A stretch of 64,000 nucleotides of DNA from Microlunatus elymi (GCF_007362775.1 NZ_CP041692.1:2294001-2358000), one strand, 5' to 3'. Shown: positions 8,474-17,841, counted from the first letter of the stretch. A program made the numbers and translations. Notes: generated by a model not told the origin, from the sequence alone.

Positions 8474-9798
8474 CGTCGTGCTCTCCTGGACTTCCTGGCT
8501 GCTGCGTCATCGGGAGCCGAGACGTCCCGGCGCAGAAGCGTATACGGGTCGGCGGTCACGCCGATGCCCTGATCGTGATCGAACTCGTACACCGGCCGGC
8601 CGTCGACGATCACCTGCTCGGCTCGGCTCATGATGTCCAGCGGATCGCCGCTCCAGATCACCACGTCCCCGTCCTTGCCGACCTCCAGGGACCCGACCCG
8701 GTCGTCCAGCCCGAGCATCTCGGCCGGGTTGATGGTCAGTGCCCGCAGCGCCGTGTCCCGATCCAGGCCGTCCTTGACCGACAGAATCGCTTGGTAGACA
8801 AGGAAGTTGATCGGCACCACGGGGTGGTCCGTGGTGATCGCGATCTTCACTCCGGCCTCGGCCAACAGGCCGGGATTGCGCAGGTGCCGCTGGTTCACCT
8901 CGACCTTGCTGCGGGAGGTGAACAGCGGGCCGATGATCACCGGAATGTCCTTCTCGGCCAGCACATCGGCGATCAGATGACCCTCGGTGCCGTGATTGAT
9001 CACCAGCCGGTAGCCGAACTCCTCCGACAGCCGGATCGCGGTCGCGATGTCGTCGGCCCGATGGGTGTGCTGGCACCACGGGACCTCGCCGGCCAGCACC
9101 TCGGCCAGGATCTCGTAGTTGGAGTCACGGGTGAACGGCTTGCCGTCGGTCTCGGCCTGCTCCCGGCGGACGAGATAGTCCTGGGTGGCGATGAACGCGT
9201 CCCGGATCACCGAGGCCACGCCCAGCCGAGTGGACGGTGTCTGCTTCTTGTCCCCGTACACCCGCTTGGGATTCTCGCCCAACGCCGACTTCACGCTGAC
9301 CGGTTGCTTGATCAACATCTCGTCGACGATCCGGCCCCAGGTCTTGACCGCGACCGTCTGACCGCCGATCGGATTGCCGGATCCGGGCTTGATCACTACC
9401 GAGGTGACGCCTCCGGACAGCGCGTCGCGGAAGCCTTCGTCGGCGGGGTTGATCGCGTCCAGCGCGCGGAACCGTGCACCGACCGGATCGGTCATCTCGT
9501 TGGTGTCGTTGCCGGCCCAGCCGTTGCCTTCCTCGTGTACGCCGACGTGGCCGTGCGATTCCAGGAAGCCGGGCAGCACCCACTTCCCGGTTGCGTCGAT
9601 CACCGTGGTGTCGGCACCGATCTTGACCGAGGTGCCGACAGCAGCGATCTTGCCGTCCTTGATCAACACCCGGCCGCCGTCGACAGCCGGGCCGTTCACC
9701 GGCACCACCCGGCCGCCGACGATGGCGACACTCTCGCCGAGGCGGTCGTCGCCCTGCACGGCCGGTCGGGCGTCACGTCTGCGGGATGCTTTGGCCAC
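8470..9798 (-). CDS. amidohydrolase (imidazolonepropionase-like metal hydrolase)
   Basis: 442 residues from the GTG at 9798, which follows an AGGAG box by 6 nt; an ATG at 9822 in the same frame is a weaker choice. Amidohydrolase-superfamily signals are GFLESHGHVGVHEEG (HxH metal motif), the barrel histidines in QHTHRADD and INHGTEG, and the catalytic Asp in TTDHPVVP. The N-terminal VAIVGGRVVPVNG and C-terminal GSLEVGKDGDVVIWSGDPL segments form the usual composite beta-sandwich. It should hydrolyse a C-N bond of a cyclic or amide substrate in the cytoplasm; substrate unknown. Confidence 0.88.
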   Translation of the reverse strand: MAKASRRRDARPAVQGDDRLGESVAIVGGRVVPVNGPAVDGGRVLIKDGKIAAVGTSVKIGADTTVIDATGKWVLPGFLESHGHVGVHEEGNGWAGNDTNEMTDPVGARFRALDAINPADEGFRDALSGGVTSVVIKPGSGNPIGGQTVAVKTWGRIVDEMLIKQPVSVKSALGENPKRVYGDKKQTPSTRLGVASVIRDAFIATQDYLVRREQAETDGKPFTRDSNYEILAEVLAGEVPWCQHTHRADDIATAIRLSEEFGYRLVINHGTEGHLIADVLAEKDIPVIIGPLFTSRSKVEVNQRHLRNPGLLAEAGVKIAITTDHPVVPINFLVYQAILSVKDGLDRDTALRALTINPAEMLGLDDRVGSLEVGKDGDVVIWSGDPLDIMSRAEQVIVDGRPVYEFDHDQGIGVTADPYTLLRRDVSAPDDAAARKSRRARR

Positions 9799-9875
9799 GG
9801 TTGCTCCTGAATTGTTGATCATGGACGTTGCACGGACGTGCTGGCGACGAGCCGTCGGCGAGAGGTCCGAGAACG

Positions 9876-11027
9876 CTACCGGGTCGGCACGACACAAGCC
9901 GGCGACGGCGTCGGCAGCTGCAGCACCGTCTGCCAGTCCTCGGGCTTGTTGCTGACTCGTGCCGGCCGGATCACCGTCACGTTGTTGCTCTCCTGGTTGG
10001 CGATCCAGAGCTGCTCACCGTCGACGGCGACGTCTCGGGGCCAGCGACCCCCGCAATCGATCTCGACCAGCGGATGCGGCGTGCCCGATGCGTCGAGCGT
10101 GAACACGCTGACGGTGTCGGCACCCCGGTTGGCGACGACGACCTGGTCACCGAGCACGGCGATTCCGGACGGGTAGATCCGCTCGTCGGTCTGCTTGGTC
10201 GACGCCGGCACCGTGACGCCCTCGGCACCCACCTCCGCGTCCAGGGCGCTGACCCACAGGGTGGCCGACAGTTCGCAGGCGACCACCAGATGCTGACCGG
10301 ACAGCACCAGGTGCCGCGGCCCCGACCCGGCCGGCAGCGCGATCGAGTCGCCGGCCGGGCTCAGGTTTCCCTCGTCGTCGATCAGCACGAGGTGCACGGA
10401 GTCGGTGCCGAGATCCGGCACCAGCAGCGCCTGTCCGACGCTGACCACCTGGTGCGCGTGCGCCGCGTCCTGCCGTTCGGGATCCGGGCCGGAGCCTTCG
10501 AACTCCAGCAGCCCGATCCGCTCCGACAGTGCGCCGTTGTCCTCGATCTTGAAGCTGGCGATCGAGCCGCTGGTGTAGTGGGCCACCACGACGAAGTTGC
10601 CGCTGTGGTCGAAGGCGAGATGGCAGCCACCGTCGCCGTCGCTGGCAACGGTGTTGATCAGGTGCAGACCGTTGTCGTCGTAGCGGACCGCGGATACCTG
10701 GCCGGGTGTCCGCTCGTGCACGACGAACAGCCAGGGCTCGTCCGGGTGCTTGATCACGTACGACGGTGAGCCCAGCCCGAGTGCGGCGAGTTGCGCGGGC
10801 ACGCCGTCATCGGGGGCGCCGTCGTAGGCGGTCAGCCCGGTCGCCGAGCCGCCCATCTCCTCGGTGTAACCGCCGACGAAGATCCGTTCCGGCGGATCGA
10901 ACGCGACCGGCGTCTCGTCGGACGCGGTTTCGTCGGAGGGCGCGGGCTCGGGCACCTCCGGGACGGCGGGATTCTGATCGGACTGGTCGGCAACGTCCTG
11001 GGCGGCGGCGCCGCTGGATTCGGTCAT
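9876..11027 (-). CDS. lactonase family beta-propeller protein (6-phosphogluconolactonase-like)
   Basis: 383 residues from the ATG at 11027. After an acidic, Pro/Ser-rich N-terminus of about 45 residues, repeated propeller blades begin at RIFVGGYT. Family hallmarks are the DAAHAHQVV motif and GSGPRHLVL, as in seven-bladed lactonases of the YbhE type. Likely reaction is hydrolysis of a sugar lactone, possibly 6-phosphogluconolactone in the pentose-phosphate pathway, though many members are uncharacterised. The frame runs open far upstream of this ATG, but that part is antisense to xerC and the serine hydrolase and is not coding. Divergent from xerC. Confidence 0.87.
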   Translation of the reverse strand: MTESSGAAAQDVADQSDQNPAVPEVPEPAPSDETASDETPVAFDPPERIFVGGYTEEMGGSATGLTAYDGAPDDGVPAQLAALGLGSPSYVIKHPDEPWLFVVHERTPGQVSAVRYDDNGLHLINTVASDGDGGCHLAFDHSGNFVVVAHYTSGSIASFKIEDNGALSERIGLLEFEGSGPDPERQDAAHAHQVVSVGQALLVPDLGTDSVHLVLIDDEGNLSPAGDSIALPAGSGPRHLVLSGQHLVVACELSATLWVSALDAEVGAEGVTVPASTKQTDERIYPSGIAVLGDQVVVANRGADTVSVFTLDASGTPHPLVEIDCGGRWPRDVAVDGEQLWIANQESNNVTVIRPARVSNKPEDWQTVLQLPTPSPACVVPTR

Positions 11028-11132
11028 GGGCACTTGGATATCACGGACACCGTGGGCTCGGACAGCGGCCGGTACATCCTGCTCGCGGTGTGGCGACTTG
11101 CCGGGAAGTCGTGGCGGGGCGAGGGTGGACGA

Positions 11133-12152
11133 ATGGCCGAGATCGAGGCGCGGACGGAGCTGCCGGACTGCTACGTCGCGGTGCTGGCCGACTACGAGCG
11201 ACATCTGCGTGCCGAACGACGACTGTCCGAGCACACGGTGCGGGCCTACCTGGGCGACCTGCAGAGTCTGCTGGCGCACCTGAACCGGCTCGGCATCGAG
11301 GACCTGGACGACGCCGAGCTGACCGATCTGCGCAGTTGGCTGGCTCAGCAACAATCCTCCGGCGCGGCTCGCGCGAGTGTGCAGCGTCGGTCGGCCGCAG
11401 TGCGGGTCTTCTGGGAGTGGGCCCACCACACCGAACGGACCAACCGCAACGTGGCCGCGGGGCTGAAATCGCCGAAGAAGCAGCGCCGGTTGCCGGCCAC
11501 GGTCGACCAACAGTCGGCCGCGGCCATGCTCGCCGCGGCGATCGAACGAGCCGAGGAGGCCGGCCGGACCGACGACGTCGGACGCGATCGGGACGACGTC
11601 GCCGTCGAGGGCAGCGGAGCCGGCGACCAGGGCAGGATCCGGCGAGCAGTCGGCGTCCGCGACGTCGCGATCCTGGAGACGCTCTACGCCACCGGCATCC
11701 GGGTCTCCGAACTCTGCGGCCTCGACCTCGCCGACCTGGACACCGATCGGCAGGTGCTGCGGGTCTTCGGCAAGGGCAGCAAGGAACGCAGCGTCCCGGT
11801 CGGTCTGCCCGCCCTGCGCGCGCAGCAACGCTGGCTGGCCGAGGGGCGAACGGTGATCGCCGGACCGAGTTCGGCCCAGGCGATGTTCCTCGGCGAGCGC
11901 GGCGCCCGGATCGACCCGCGGGTGGTCCGACGCGTCGTGCACAGGGCGTTCGACGTCACCGACGGAGCACCCGACCTGGGACCGCACGGGCTGCGGCACG
12001 CAATGGCCACGCATCTGCTGGAGGGTGGGGCCGACCTGCGCAGCGTGCAGGAGATGCTCGGCCACTCGTCCTTGGCGACCACCCAGATCTACACCCACGT
12101 GACCACCGATCGGCTGCGCCGCGCCTTCGAACAGGCGCATCCCCGCGCCTGA
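11133..12152 (+). CDS. xerC: tyrosine recombinase XerC
   Basis: 339 residues from the ATG at 11133. The N-terminal SAM-like DNA-binding domain (about 1-105) includes RRLSEHTVRAYLGDLQSLLAHL. The catalytic domain has ATGIRVSEL (first Arg), KGSKERSVPV (Lys), HGLRHAMATHLLEGG (His-x-x-Arg), LGHSSLATTQIYTHV (second His and the Tyr nucleophile). An acidic insert of about 30 residues rich in Asp, Arg and Gly separates the domains. It resolves chromosome dimers at dif with XerD. Its place a few genes before rpsB is the usual actinobacterial position, which supports XerC rather than XerD. Confidence 0.92.
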   Translation: MAEIEARTELPDCYVAVLADYERHLRAERRLSEHTVRAYLGDLQSLLAHLNRLGIEDLDDAELTDLRSWLAQQQSSGAARASVQRRSAAVRVFWEWAHHTERTNRNVAAGLKSPKKQRRLPATVDQQSAAAMLAAAIERAEEAGRTDDVGRDRDDVAVEGSGAGDQGRIRRAVGVRDVAILETLYATGIRVSELCGLDLADLDTDRQVLRVFGKGSKERSVPVGLPALRAQQRWLAEGRTVIAGPSSAQAMFLGERGARIDPRVVRRVVHRAFDVTDGAPDLGPHGLRHAMATHLLEGGADLRSVQEMLGHSSLATTQIYTHVTTDRLRRAFEQAHPRA

Positions 12153-12314
12153 GCCGTCACCCAACCATCCGCTCGGCAAGTCGTGCTGCGCCAACAATCG
12201 GCTCGGCAAGCCGCGCTGATCATGAAATCCTGACCGGCGCGGCATGGCCGACGGCGGTCGCCGGCTTCCGGACAGGGCTTTCGGAGCGGAATTTCGGACA
12301 GGGGAGTGGCGAGG

Positions 12315-13727
12315 ATGACGAGTGGCTACGACGTCGAGACGGTCAAGCAGGCACTGCCGTACATCGAGTCCTGGATCGAGTTGCAGCGCGATCTCACCCG
12401 GACCCCTGGGGTGCAGGTCGCCATCCGAATCGGCGACGAACTCGTCTGTTCCCGAGCGTTCGGGTTTGCCGACGAGCGGGCCGGGCAGCCGCTGCGGACC
12501 GACCACCTCTTCCGCATCGCGTCCCATTCCAAGACGTTCACCGCGACCTCGGTGATGCAGTTGGTCGAGCGGTCGAAGCTCAGGCTCGACGATCGGATCG
12601 ACAGCTGGGTGCCCGAACTGTCCGACAGCCAGGTCGGCGGCGTGACGATCCGCGAGTTGCTCGGCCACCAGGGCGGAGTCATCCGCGACGGGAAGGACAC
12701 CGACTTCTGGCAGCTGATGCGGCCCTTCCCCGACCGGGCCGAGTTGATCAAGCTGTGTCGTGATCACGGCCGGGTGTACGCGCCGAACGAGCACTACAAG
12801 TACTCCAACGTCGGCTTCTCGCTGGTCGGCCTGGCGATCGAGGTGGCGAGCGGGCAGAGCTACCACGACTACGTCGGCGAGCACATCATCGAACCGCTCG
12901 GGTTGAAGGACACCGGCCCCGAGTACGACCCCGCCCGCAAGGCCGACTACGCGGCGGGCCACTCGGCCCTGTTGTCCGGCCGGGACGAGCGGCTGGCGAT
13001 CGGTCACATCGACACCGCCGGCATGGCGGCGGCAACCGGCTTCTACTCCACCGCCGCCGACCTGACCCGCTACGGCGCGGCGCACTTCTTCGGCGCCGAG
13101 GAGTTGATCAGCGACGGCAGCAAGCGGCTGATGCAGCGCATGGAGAGCTCCATCAGCTCCCACGGCAAGGACCAGGGCCGCTACGGGCTCGGGATCGACC
13201 TGACCAAGATCGGCGACCGCGAGTGGATCGGCCACGGCGGCGGCTATCCGGGCCACATCACCCGCACCAACATCGATCCGGTCGGCGGCGCAGTGGTTGC
13301 GGTGCTCACCAACTGCCTCGGCGGACCGGCGGCCTCGCTGGCCGAGGGGATCATCAAGCTGCTCGATCTTGCCGAAGCCGCACCCGCGGAGTCCAAGCTC
13401 GCCAAGGGCATCGACCCCTCCCGCTACACCGGCCGGTTCGCCAACCTCTGGGGTGTGACCGACATCGCGGTCCTCGGCGGCCGACTGGTCGGGCTGAGCG
13501 GCGGAAGTCTCAACCCGACCGAGGACTGGGACGAGTTGGCGGTGGTCGACGACGACACGCTCGCGCTGGCGCCCGAGGCCGGCGGCGGTCCCGTCGGCGA
13601 GCGGGTCGAGGTGCTCGAGCGCGATGCCGAACACCATCCGCAGCTGATCCGCTACGGCGGCGGCCTGTGCTGGCCGGTCGAGACCTTCAAGGCACGCCGC
13701 GCCGAGCAGATCGCACGGGTCGGCTAA
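12315..13727 (+). CDS. serine hydrolase (class C beta-lactamase-like)
   Basis: 470 residues from the ATG at 12315, with GGGGAG 8 nt upstream; a GTG at 12306 is an alternative. Motifs are SHSK (SxxK nucleophile) in FRIASHSKTFTA, the YxN motif in YKYSNVGFSLVG and a late HGGGYPGHIT. The C-terminal about 130 residues form a lipocalin-like extension seen in many PF00144 proteins. No signal peptide is present, so it is probably cytoplasmic, acting as an esterase, D-aminopeptidase or similar rather than a resistance enzyme. The last base of its stop codon is the first base of an inverted-repeat element. Confidence 0.88.
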   Translation: MTSGYDVETVKQALPYIESWIELQRDLTRTPGVQVAIRIGDELVCSRAFGFADERAGQPLRTDHLFRIASHSKTFTATSVMQLVERSKLRLDDRIDSWVPELSDSQVGGVTIRELLGHQGGVIRDGKDTDFWQLMRPFPDRAELIKLCRDHGRVYAPNEHYKYSNVGFSLVGLAIEVASGQSYHDYVGEHIIEPLGLKDTGPEYDPARKADYAAGHSALLSGRDERLAIGHIDTAGMAAATGFYSTAADLTRYGAAHFFGAEELISDGSKRLMQRMESSISSHGKDQGRYGLGIDLTKIGDREWIGHGGGYPGHITRTNIDPVGGAVVAVLTNCLGGPAASLAEGIIKLLDLAEAAPAESKLAKGIDPSRYTGRFANLWGVTDIAVLGGRLVGLSGGSLNPTEDWDELAVVDDDTLALAPEAGGGPVGERVEVLERDAEHHPQLIRYGGGLCWPVETFKARRAEQIARVG

Positions 13728-13885
13728 GCCTGGATCCACCGATTTGCGGCGTCGCGAGCGGCACCAGACGGGTGGGCTGGCAAGGCGCCGCCGCGAAGGG
13801 CTACCGGGCGTAACGCGAGGGGCGGCAACGCCGCCAGCACGCCCGTATGGTGACGCGCAGCAGCCGGAATCGGTGGATCCAGGCT
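13727..13885. repeat. 159-bp inverted-repeat element (MITE/REP-like)
   Basis: Perfect 18-bp terminal arms, AGCCTGGATCCACCGATT (13727-13744) and its complement (13868-13885). The interior is also partly self-complementary, so the whole element could fold as one long imperfect hairpin. It begins at the last base of the serine hydrolase stop codon. GGCTAAGC occurs at both edges and could be a target duplication or simply part of the palindromic end. No transposase is encoded. Confidence 0.75.
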
Positions 13886-13971
13886 AAGCGGCCAGGTCGG
13901 CCCGCGCGGTAACGGTCCGGACTCAAACGAGTCCGGGGATCCGGCGCCGGCGATCCTGGCATGATCGGGAC

Positions 13972-14262
13972 ATGCCGAGCAGCGATGTCGAGATCAGCGC
14001 CCTGGCCATCAATGTCACGATCCCCGAACACCTCCAATGGACGGACACCCGCCGAGGTGAGGAGTTCCAGCTGCTGACCCTCAACGTCAGACGGCTGCCG
14101 GACGGTCATCTCGCGGCCAAGGCCTACGGTCGACCGGTCGCCGGCGGCCGGGGCGCGTACGTCTCCTTCCGAGTCCCGGACCGGCCGGAGTTGGCCGCAC
14201 TCATCTCGGTCGCCGCCGATCGGGCGGCGGGCTTGTGGGCCGATCATCACGGTCTGGGTTAA
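13972..14262 (+). CDS. small conserved-looking hypothetical protein
   Basis: 96 residues, MPSSDVEISALAINVTIPEHL onward, acidic-to-neutral, no signal peptide or membrane segment. Third-position G/C bias is normal and it fills the gap between the serine hydrolase and the convergent M23 gene, so coding is likely. I do not recognise the family. Predicted strands (FQLLTLNVRRL, AYVSFRVPDR) alternate with short helices, suggesting a compact alpha/beta fold. Only a weak GGGAC box precedes the ATG. Confidence 0.6.
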   Translation: MPSSDVEISALAINVTIPEHLQWTDTRRGEEFQLLTLNVRRLPDGHLAAKAYGRPVAGGRGAYVSFRVPDRPELAALISVAADRAAGLWADHHGLG

Positions 14263-14284
14263 CCTCATTGGATCTCCGCGCACC

Positions 14285-15334
14285 TCAGTACCAACTCATC
14301 GGATTGACCATCTGGCCGTTCAGCCAGACCATCAGGTGCAGGTGACAGCCGGTCGAGTAGCCGGTGGTGCCGACGTAGCCGATCACCTCACCCTTCGCCA
14401 CTCGATCACCGACACCGACCCGATAGGACGTCGCGTGGTTGAAGCCGGAGACCACCCGGCGACCGTCCACTACGCCGTGATCCAGCATCAGCCGGTTGCC
14501 GTAGCCGGCGTTGAAGTACGCCGCGCTGACCGTGCCGGCGTACGGCGCCTTGATCGGAGTGCCGCAGGCGGCGCCGAAGTCGGTGCCGTCGTGCAGTTTG
14601 TAGACGTGCAGCACCGGATGGAACCGCATCCCGTACGGCGACGTGATCGAGGCCGCGACCGGGAAGCTGAAGCCGTGCGATCCGGCTGCCCCGAGCGGTC
14701 CGTCGGTGCCGCCCGCCGACGGGATCGTCGCCGCGGCCGCCGGCCGCTGCTGCAGCCGTTCGGTCACGGCCTGCCGTTCCGAGGCCGGATACAGCCGGTA
14801 CTCGCCGCTGCCGACTGCGCCGACCGGACCGCTCTGCTGCGGACCGAGCAGGAGAGGGTCGAGATAACTGTCGCCGCGTTTCAGACCCCAGTGCAGACAC
14901 GTGTCCTGGCCGCAGTGGCCGGCCGCCAAAGTGCCGATCTGCTGCCCGGCGCGGACCTTTGTGCCCACCGGCAGGATCGCGGTCACCGGCTCGTAGGTCG
15001 TCCGCAACGAGCCGTGATCGACCACCATCACACCGCGCCCGGCCAGCATGCCCGCGTAACTGATCGTGCCGGCCGCCGCCGCCAACACCGGCGCTCCGGG
15101 CGAACCGGACAGGTCGACGCCGCGGTGCCCGGCACCCCACTGCTGGGCGGGCGGATCAAACCCGCGGACGACGTCCGGACTGCCGGCCAGTGGCCAGCTC
15201 GTCTGCTCCGGCAGACCGGACCGGGCGGTCTGCAGCGGATCTGCGGCCGCCGGTGCCGCGCGCGCGACCACGGCCAACACGCCGATCAGCAGGACTCCGA
15301 CGACGAGCCGGCTGTGGATCCAGAAGCGCCTCAT
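14285..15334 (-). CDS. secreted M23 metallopeptidase with two LytM-type domains
   Basis: 349 residues from the ATG at 15334; a longer frame upstream lacks a signal peptide. Residues 1 to about 33 form a signal peptide ending ARAAPAAADP. The first M23 domain has GAGHRGVDLSG but CLHWG in place of the HxH motif, the degenerate form of the protein usually encoded before rpsB in actinobacteria. The second has HDGTDFG and GCHLHLMVW, so HxxxD and HxH are complete. It probably cleaves peptidoglycan cross-links outside the cell. Divergent from rpsB across a 525-bp non-coding region. Confidence 0.9.
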   Translation of the reverse strand: MRRFWIHSRLVVGVLLIGVLAVVARAAPAAADPLQTARSGLPEQTSWPLAGSPDVVRGFDPPAQQWGAGHRGVDLSGSPGAPVLAAAAGTISYAGMLAGRGVMVVDHGSLRTTYEPVTAILPVGTKVRAGQQIGTLAAGHCGQDTCLHWGLKRGDSYLDPLLLGPQQSGPVGAVGSGEYRLYPASERQAVTERLQQRPAAAATIPSAGGTDGPLGAAGSHGFSFPVAASITSPYGMRFHPVLHVYKLHDGTDFGAACGTPIKAPYAGTVSAAYFNAGYGNRLMLDHGVVDGRRVVSGFNHATSYRVGVGDRVAKGEVIGYVGTTGYSTGCHLHLMVWLNGQMVNPMSWY

Positions 15335-15546
15335 GCCCCTACATTCCGCATTTTCGGCCGAAGTGGCCGGGGCTGTGGATGACGCTTCGAACCTCGTTTC
15401 GCCCTGTGGAAAACGGGGGCGCCTCGGCGGGACGGCGACCCACCCCGACCGGGGATTCCAGGAGGTTGCGTTCATCCGCGGGCAGGTGTGGGTGCGTAAG
15501 CTCCTCGAATCCGGGGAATCGGCCGGAACTCACAGACTGCGCGGTG

Positions 15547-15574
15547 CCCGGGTCCGAACGGGTTCGGGCCCGGG
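15547..15574 (+). terminator. strong hairpin in the M23-rpsB intergenic region
   Basis: Arms CCCGGGTCCGAA (15547-15558) and TTCGGGCCCGGG (15563-15574) pair over 12 bp with one G-U and a 4-nt loop, followed by TTTCCC. It could terminate or attenuate transcription reading toward rpsB, or be the upper part of the rpsB leader. No gene ends nearby on the + strand, so a leader role is as likely as termination. Confidence 0.5.
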
Positions 15575-15630
15575 TTTCCCGGACGTCGCGCTCGGCGGCG
15601 GCGATTTCTCACTGCCGAGCCGGACAGCGT

Positions 15631-15678
15631 AAAGTGTGCGCAGCAGCCCTTCGCGGGCTGACTTCGCATGCACACTTT
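15631..15678 (+). promoter_or_regulatory. candidate rpsB 5' leader structure
   Basis: Outer arms AAAGTGTGC (15631-15639) and GCACACTTT (15670-15678) enclose an inner stem CAGCCC/GGGCTG (15644-15649, 15655-15660) capped by TTCGC, with an asymmetric internal loop. A small CGGCCC/GGGCCG hairpin follows at once. The structure is about 180 nt before the rpsB ATG. In other bacteria S2 represses rpsB-tsf through an mRNA leader; this could be the equivalent, but I cannot match it to a known motif. The rest of 15335-15859 shows no gene. Confidence 0.45.
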
Positions 15679-15859
15679 TCGGCCCATCGGGCCGGGCGGC
15701 AACGACGGTCTCTGCCACAACTCCGGGGAGCAACAACCCAGGACTGCGGGCTGAGTTCGGCGGCGCGTGTGCGTCAGGGGCGTCGTCACTCGGCGCCGAC
15801 AACCGTCGTCCGGACCGGTCCCCGTACCGTGTCCGGCTGAAACGCAGGAGGCAGACCGC

Positions 15860-16813
15860 ATGCCGGTCGTAACCACCCGCCAGCTCCTGGAGAGCGGCGT
15901 CCACTTCGGTCACCAGACCCGCCGTTGGAACCCGAAGATGAAGAGGTTCATCTTCACCGAGCGCAACGGCATCTACATCATCGATCTGCAGCAGTCGCTG
16001 ACCTACATCGACCGCGCCTACGCGTTCGTCAAGGAGACCGTCGCCCGTGGCGGCCAGATCCTCTTCGTCGGCACCAAGAAGCAGGCCCAGGAAGCCATCG
16101 CCGAGCAGGCCACCCGGGTCGGCATGCCGTACGTGAACCAGCGCTGGTTGGGTGGCATGCTCACCAACTTCCAGACCGTGATCAAGCGGGTCCAGCGGCT
16201 CAAGGAGCTGGAGGGCATCGACTACGACGATGTCGCCGCCTCCGGTCTGACCAAGAAGGAACTGCTGGGTCTGCGCCGCGAGAAGGACAAGCTGGAGAAG
16301 ACTCTCGGCGGCATCCGCGACATGGCCAAGACCCCGCAGGCAGTCTGGATCGTCGACACCAAGAAGGAGCACCTGGGCGTCGACGAGGCCCGCAAGCTCC
16401 GGATCCCGGTGATCGCCATCCTCGACACCAACTGCGATCCCGACGAGGTCGACTTCCCGATCCCGGGCAACGACGACGCGATTCGTTCGGTCTCGCTGCT
16501 CACCCGGGTGCTCGCCGACGCGGTGGCCGACGGCCTGATGTCGCGCTCCGGCGGCCAGACCGGCGAGGAAGAGGCCACCAACGAGCCGATGCCCGATTGG
16601 GAGCGTGAGCTGCTGGGCCAGGGCACCGAAGGCGCCCAGGCCGACAGCGCCGACAGCGCTCAGGCCGACAGTGCAGGCGCCGACAGTGCAGGCGCCGAGA
16701 GCGCCGTCGCCGAAGCCGAGGCCCTCACCCCGGCCAACGAGACGCCGGCCGTCGCGGCCGAGAACGCCGAGGCTGCTGCCGACGCCGCCGATTCCGACCG
16801 TCCCGAGAACTGA
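15860..16813 (+). CDS. rpsB: 30S ribosomal protein S2
   Basis: 317 residues from the ATG at 15860, preceded by CAGGAGG at 9 nt spacing. Motifs [42 protein letters not shown] and [14 protein letters not shown] are classic S2. The conserved domain ends near residue 240; the rest is an acidic Ala/Asp/Ser/Glu tail with short ADSA-type repeats, common but variable in actinobacterial S2. It binds S1-side 16S rRNA in the small subunit. First gene of the rpsB-tsf operon. Confidence 0.98.
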   Translation: MPVVTTRQLLESGVHFGHQTRRWNPKMKRFIFTERNGIYIIDLQQSLTYIDRAYAFVKETVARGGQILFVGTKKQAQEAIAEQATRVGMPYVNQRWLGGMLTNFQTVIKRVQRLKELEGIDYDDVAASGLTKKELLGLRREKDKLEKTLGGIRDMAKTPQAVWIVDTKKEHLGVDEARKLRIPVIAILDTNCDPDEVDFPIPGNDDAIRSVSLLTRVLADAVADGLMSRSGGQTGEEEATNEPMPDWERELLGQGTEGAQADSADSAQADSAGADSAGAESAVAEAEALTPANETPAVAAENAEAAADAADSDRPEN

Positions 16814-16849
16814 TCCGTCACCCGAAGAGAACGAGGACAACCAAGAGTC

Positions 16850-17668
16850 ATGGCAGACATTTCCGCTGCTGATGTGAAGCGGCTCCGGGATGCGACCGGC
16901 GCCGGCATGATGGACGCCAAGAAGGCCCTCGTCGAGGCCGACGGCGACTTCGACAAGGCCATCGAGCTGCTCCGGGTCTCCGGCGCGGCCAAGGCGGCCA
17001 AGCGTGGTGCCGAACGGTCCGCGAGCAACGGCCTGGTCGCCGAAGCCGGCGGTGCGCTGATCAAGCTCGGCGCCGAGACCGACTTCGTCGCCAAGAACGA
17101 CGAATTCCAGGCGCTGGCCGGCGAGATCGTGGCCGCGGCCGCGGTGGCCAAGGCCGACAGTGTCGAGGCGGCCAACGCCGCGACGCTGCGGACCGGCGGC
17201 ACCGTCGCCGAGGCGGTTACCGCGCTGGCGGCGACCATCGGCGAGAAGCTGGAGCTCAGCGATGCCGCGTACGTGGCCGGTCAGCACGCCGTCTACCTGC
17301 ACCGTCGCGACCCCGACCTGCCGCCGCAGATCGGCGTCCTGGTGGAGTACGAGGGCACGGACGCCGAGGCCGCCAAGGCCGCTGCCCGGCAGATCGCCGC
17401 GATGCGTCCGGGCTACCTGACCCGCGACGAGGTGCCGGCCGACGTGGTCGACAAGGAGCGCGAGATCGCCGCTGCGAACGCCAAGGAGTCCGGCAAGCCG
17501 GAGCAGGCGTGGCCGAAGATCGTCGAGGGCCGGGTGAACTCCTTCTTCAAGGAGGTCGTGCTGCTGGAGCAGCCGTCGGTCACCGATCAGAAGACCACCG
17601 TCGGCAAGCAGCTCGAGGCCGCCGGCGTCAAGGTCACCCGTTTCGTGCGGTTCGAAGCCGGTAACTGA
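16850..17668 (+). CDS. tsf: translation elongation factor Ts
   Basis: 272 residues. The N-terminal UBA-like domain carries [19 protein letters not shown], followed by the core with [14 protein letters not shown] and the dimerisation subdomain with [21 protein letters not shown]-Ts exchanges GDP for GTP on EF-Tu. The gene follows rpsB by 36 bp with a GAGGA box, and a strong hairpin follows its stop, closing the rpsB-tsf unit. Confidence 0.98.
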   Translation: MADISAADVKRLRDATGAGMMDAKKALVEADGDFDKAIELLRVSGAAKAAKRGAERSASNGLVAEAGGALIKLGAETDFVAKNDEFQALAGEIVAAAAVAKADSVEAANAATLRTGGTVAEAVTALAATIGEKLELSDAAYVAGQHAVYLHRRDPDLPPQIGVLVEYEGTDAEAAKAAARQIAAMRPGYLTRDEVPADVVDKEREIAAANAKESGKPEQAWPKIVEGRVNSFFKEVVLLEQPSVTDQKTTVGKQLEAAGVKVTRFVRFEAGN

Positions 17669-17691
17669 AAGCACCCTCTGATTAGCTTGGG

Positions 17692-17739
17692 AACATGCGC
17701 TGTGAGACACAACAATCGGTGTCGCACAGCGCATGTTTC
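17692..17739 (+). terminator. rho-independent-type terminator after tsf
   Basis: Thirteen paired bases AACATGCGCTGTG (17692-17704) with CACAGCGCATGTT (17725-17737), then a mismatch and five more pairs GACAC/GTGTC around an 8-nt loop. A short T stretch follows. It lies 24 bp after the tsf stop and separates rpsB-tsf from pyrH-frr-cdsA. Confidence 0.85.
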
Positions 17740-17841
17740 ATGTCCGGGCACGATGTCAGAATCGTGCCGGCCCTCTGACCGCACGTTCACCCGCAGCCGA
17801 ACTTCCAGCCGAACTCCCGAGAACCCCCAGGAGGCCACAAG

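Noticed and set aside
9876-13739. 1287-codon open frame on the - strand
   Set aside because: Only the part from the ATG at 11027 encodes a recognisable lactonase; the rest is antisense to xerC and the serine hydrolase, which have clear motifs.
15335-15530. c-di-AMP (ydaO-type) riboswitch before the M23 gene
   Set aside because: Such riboswitches often precede actinobacterial wall hydrolase genes, but the conserved ydaO sequence blocks are not present on the - strand here.
15530-17734. 734-codon open frame on the - strand opposite rpsB and tsf
   Set aside because: Antisense shadow of two certain ribosomal genes, with no ribosome-binding site or domain.
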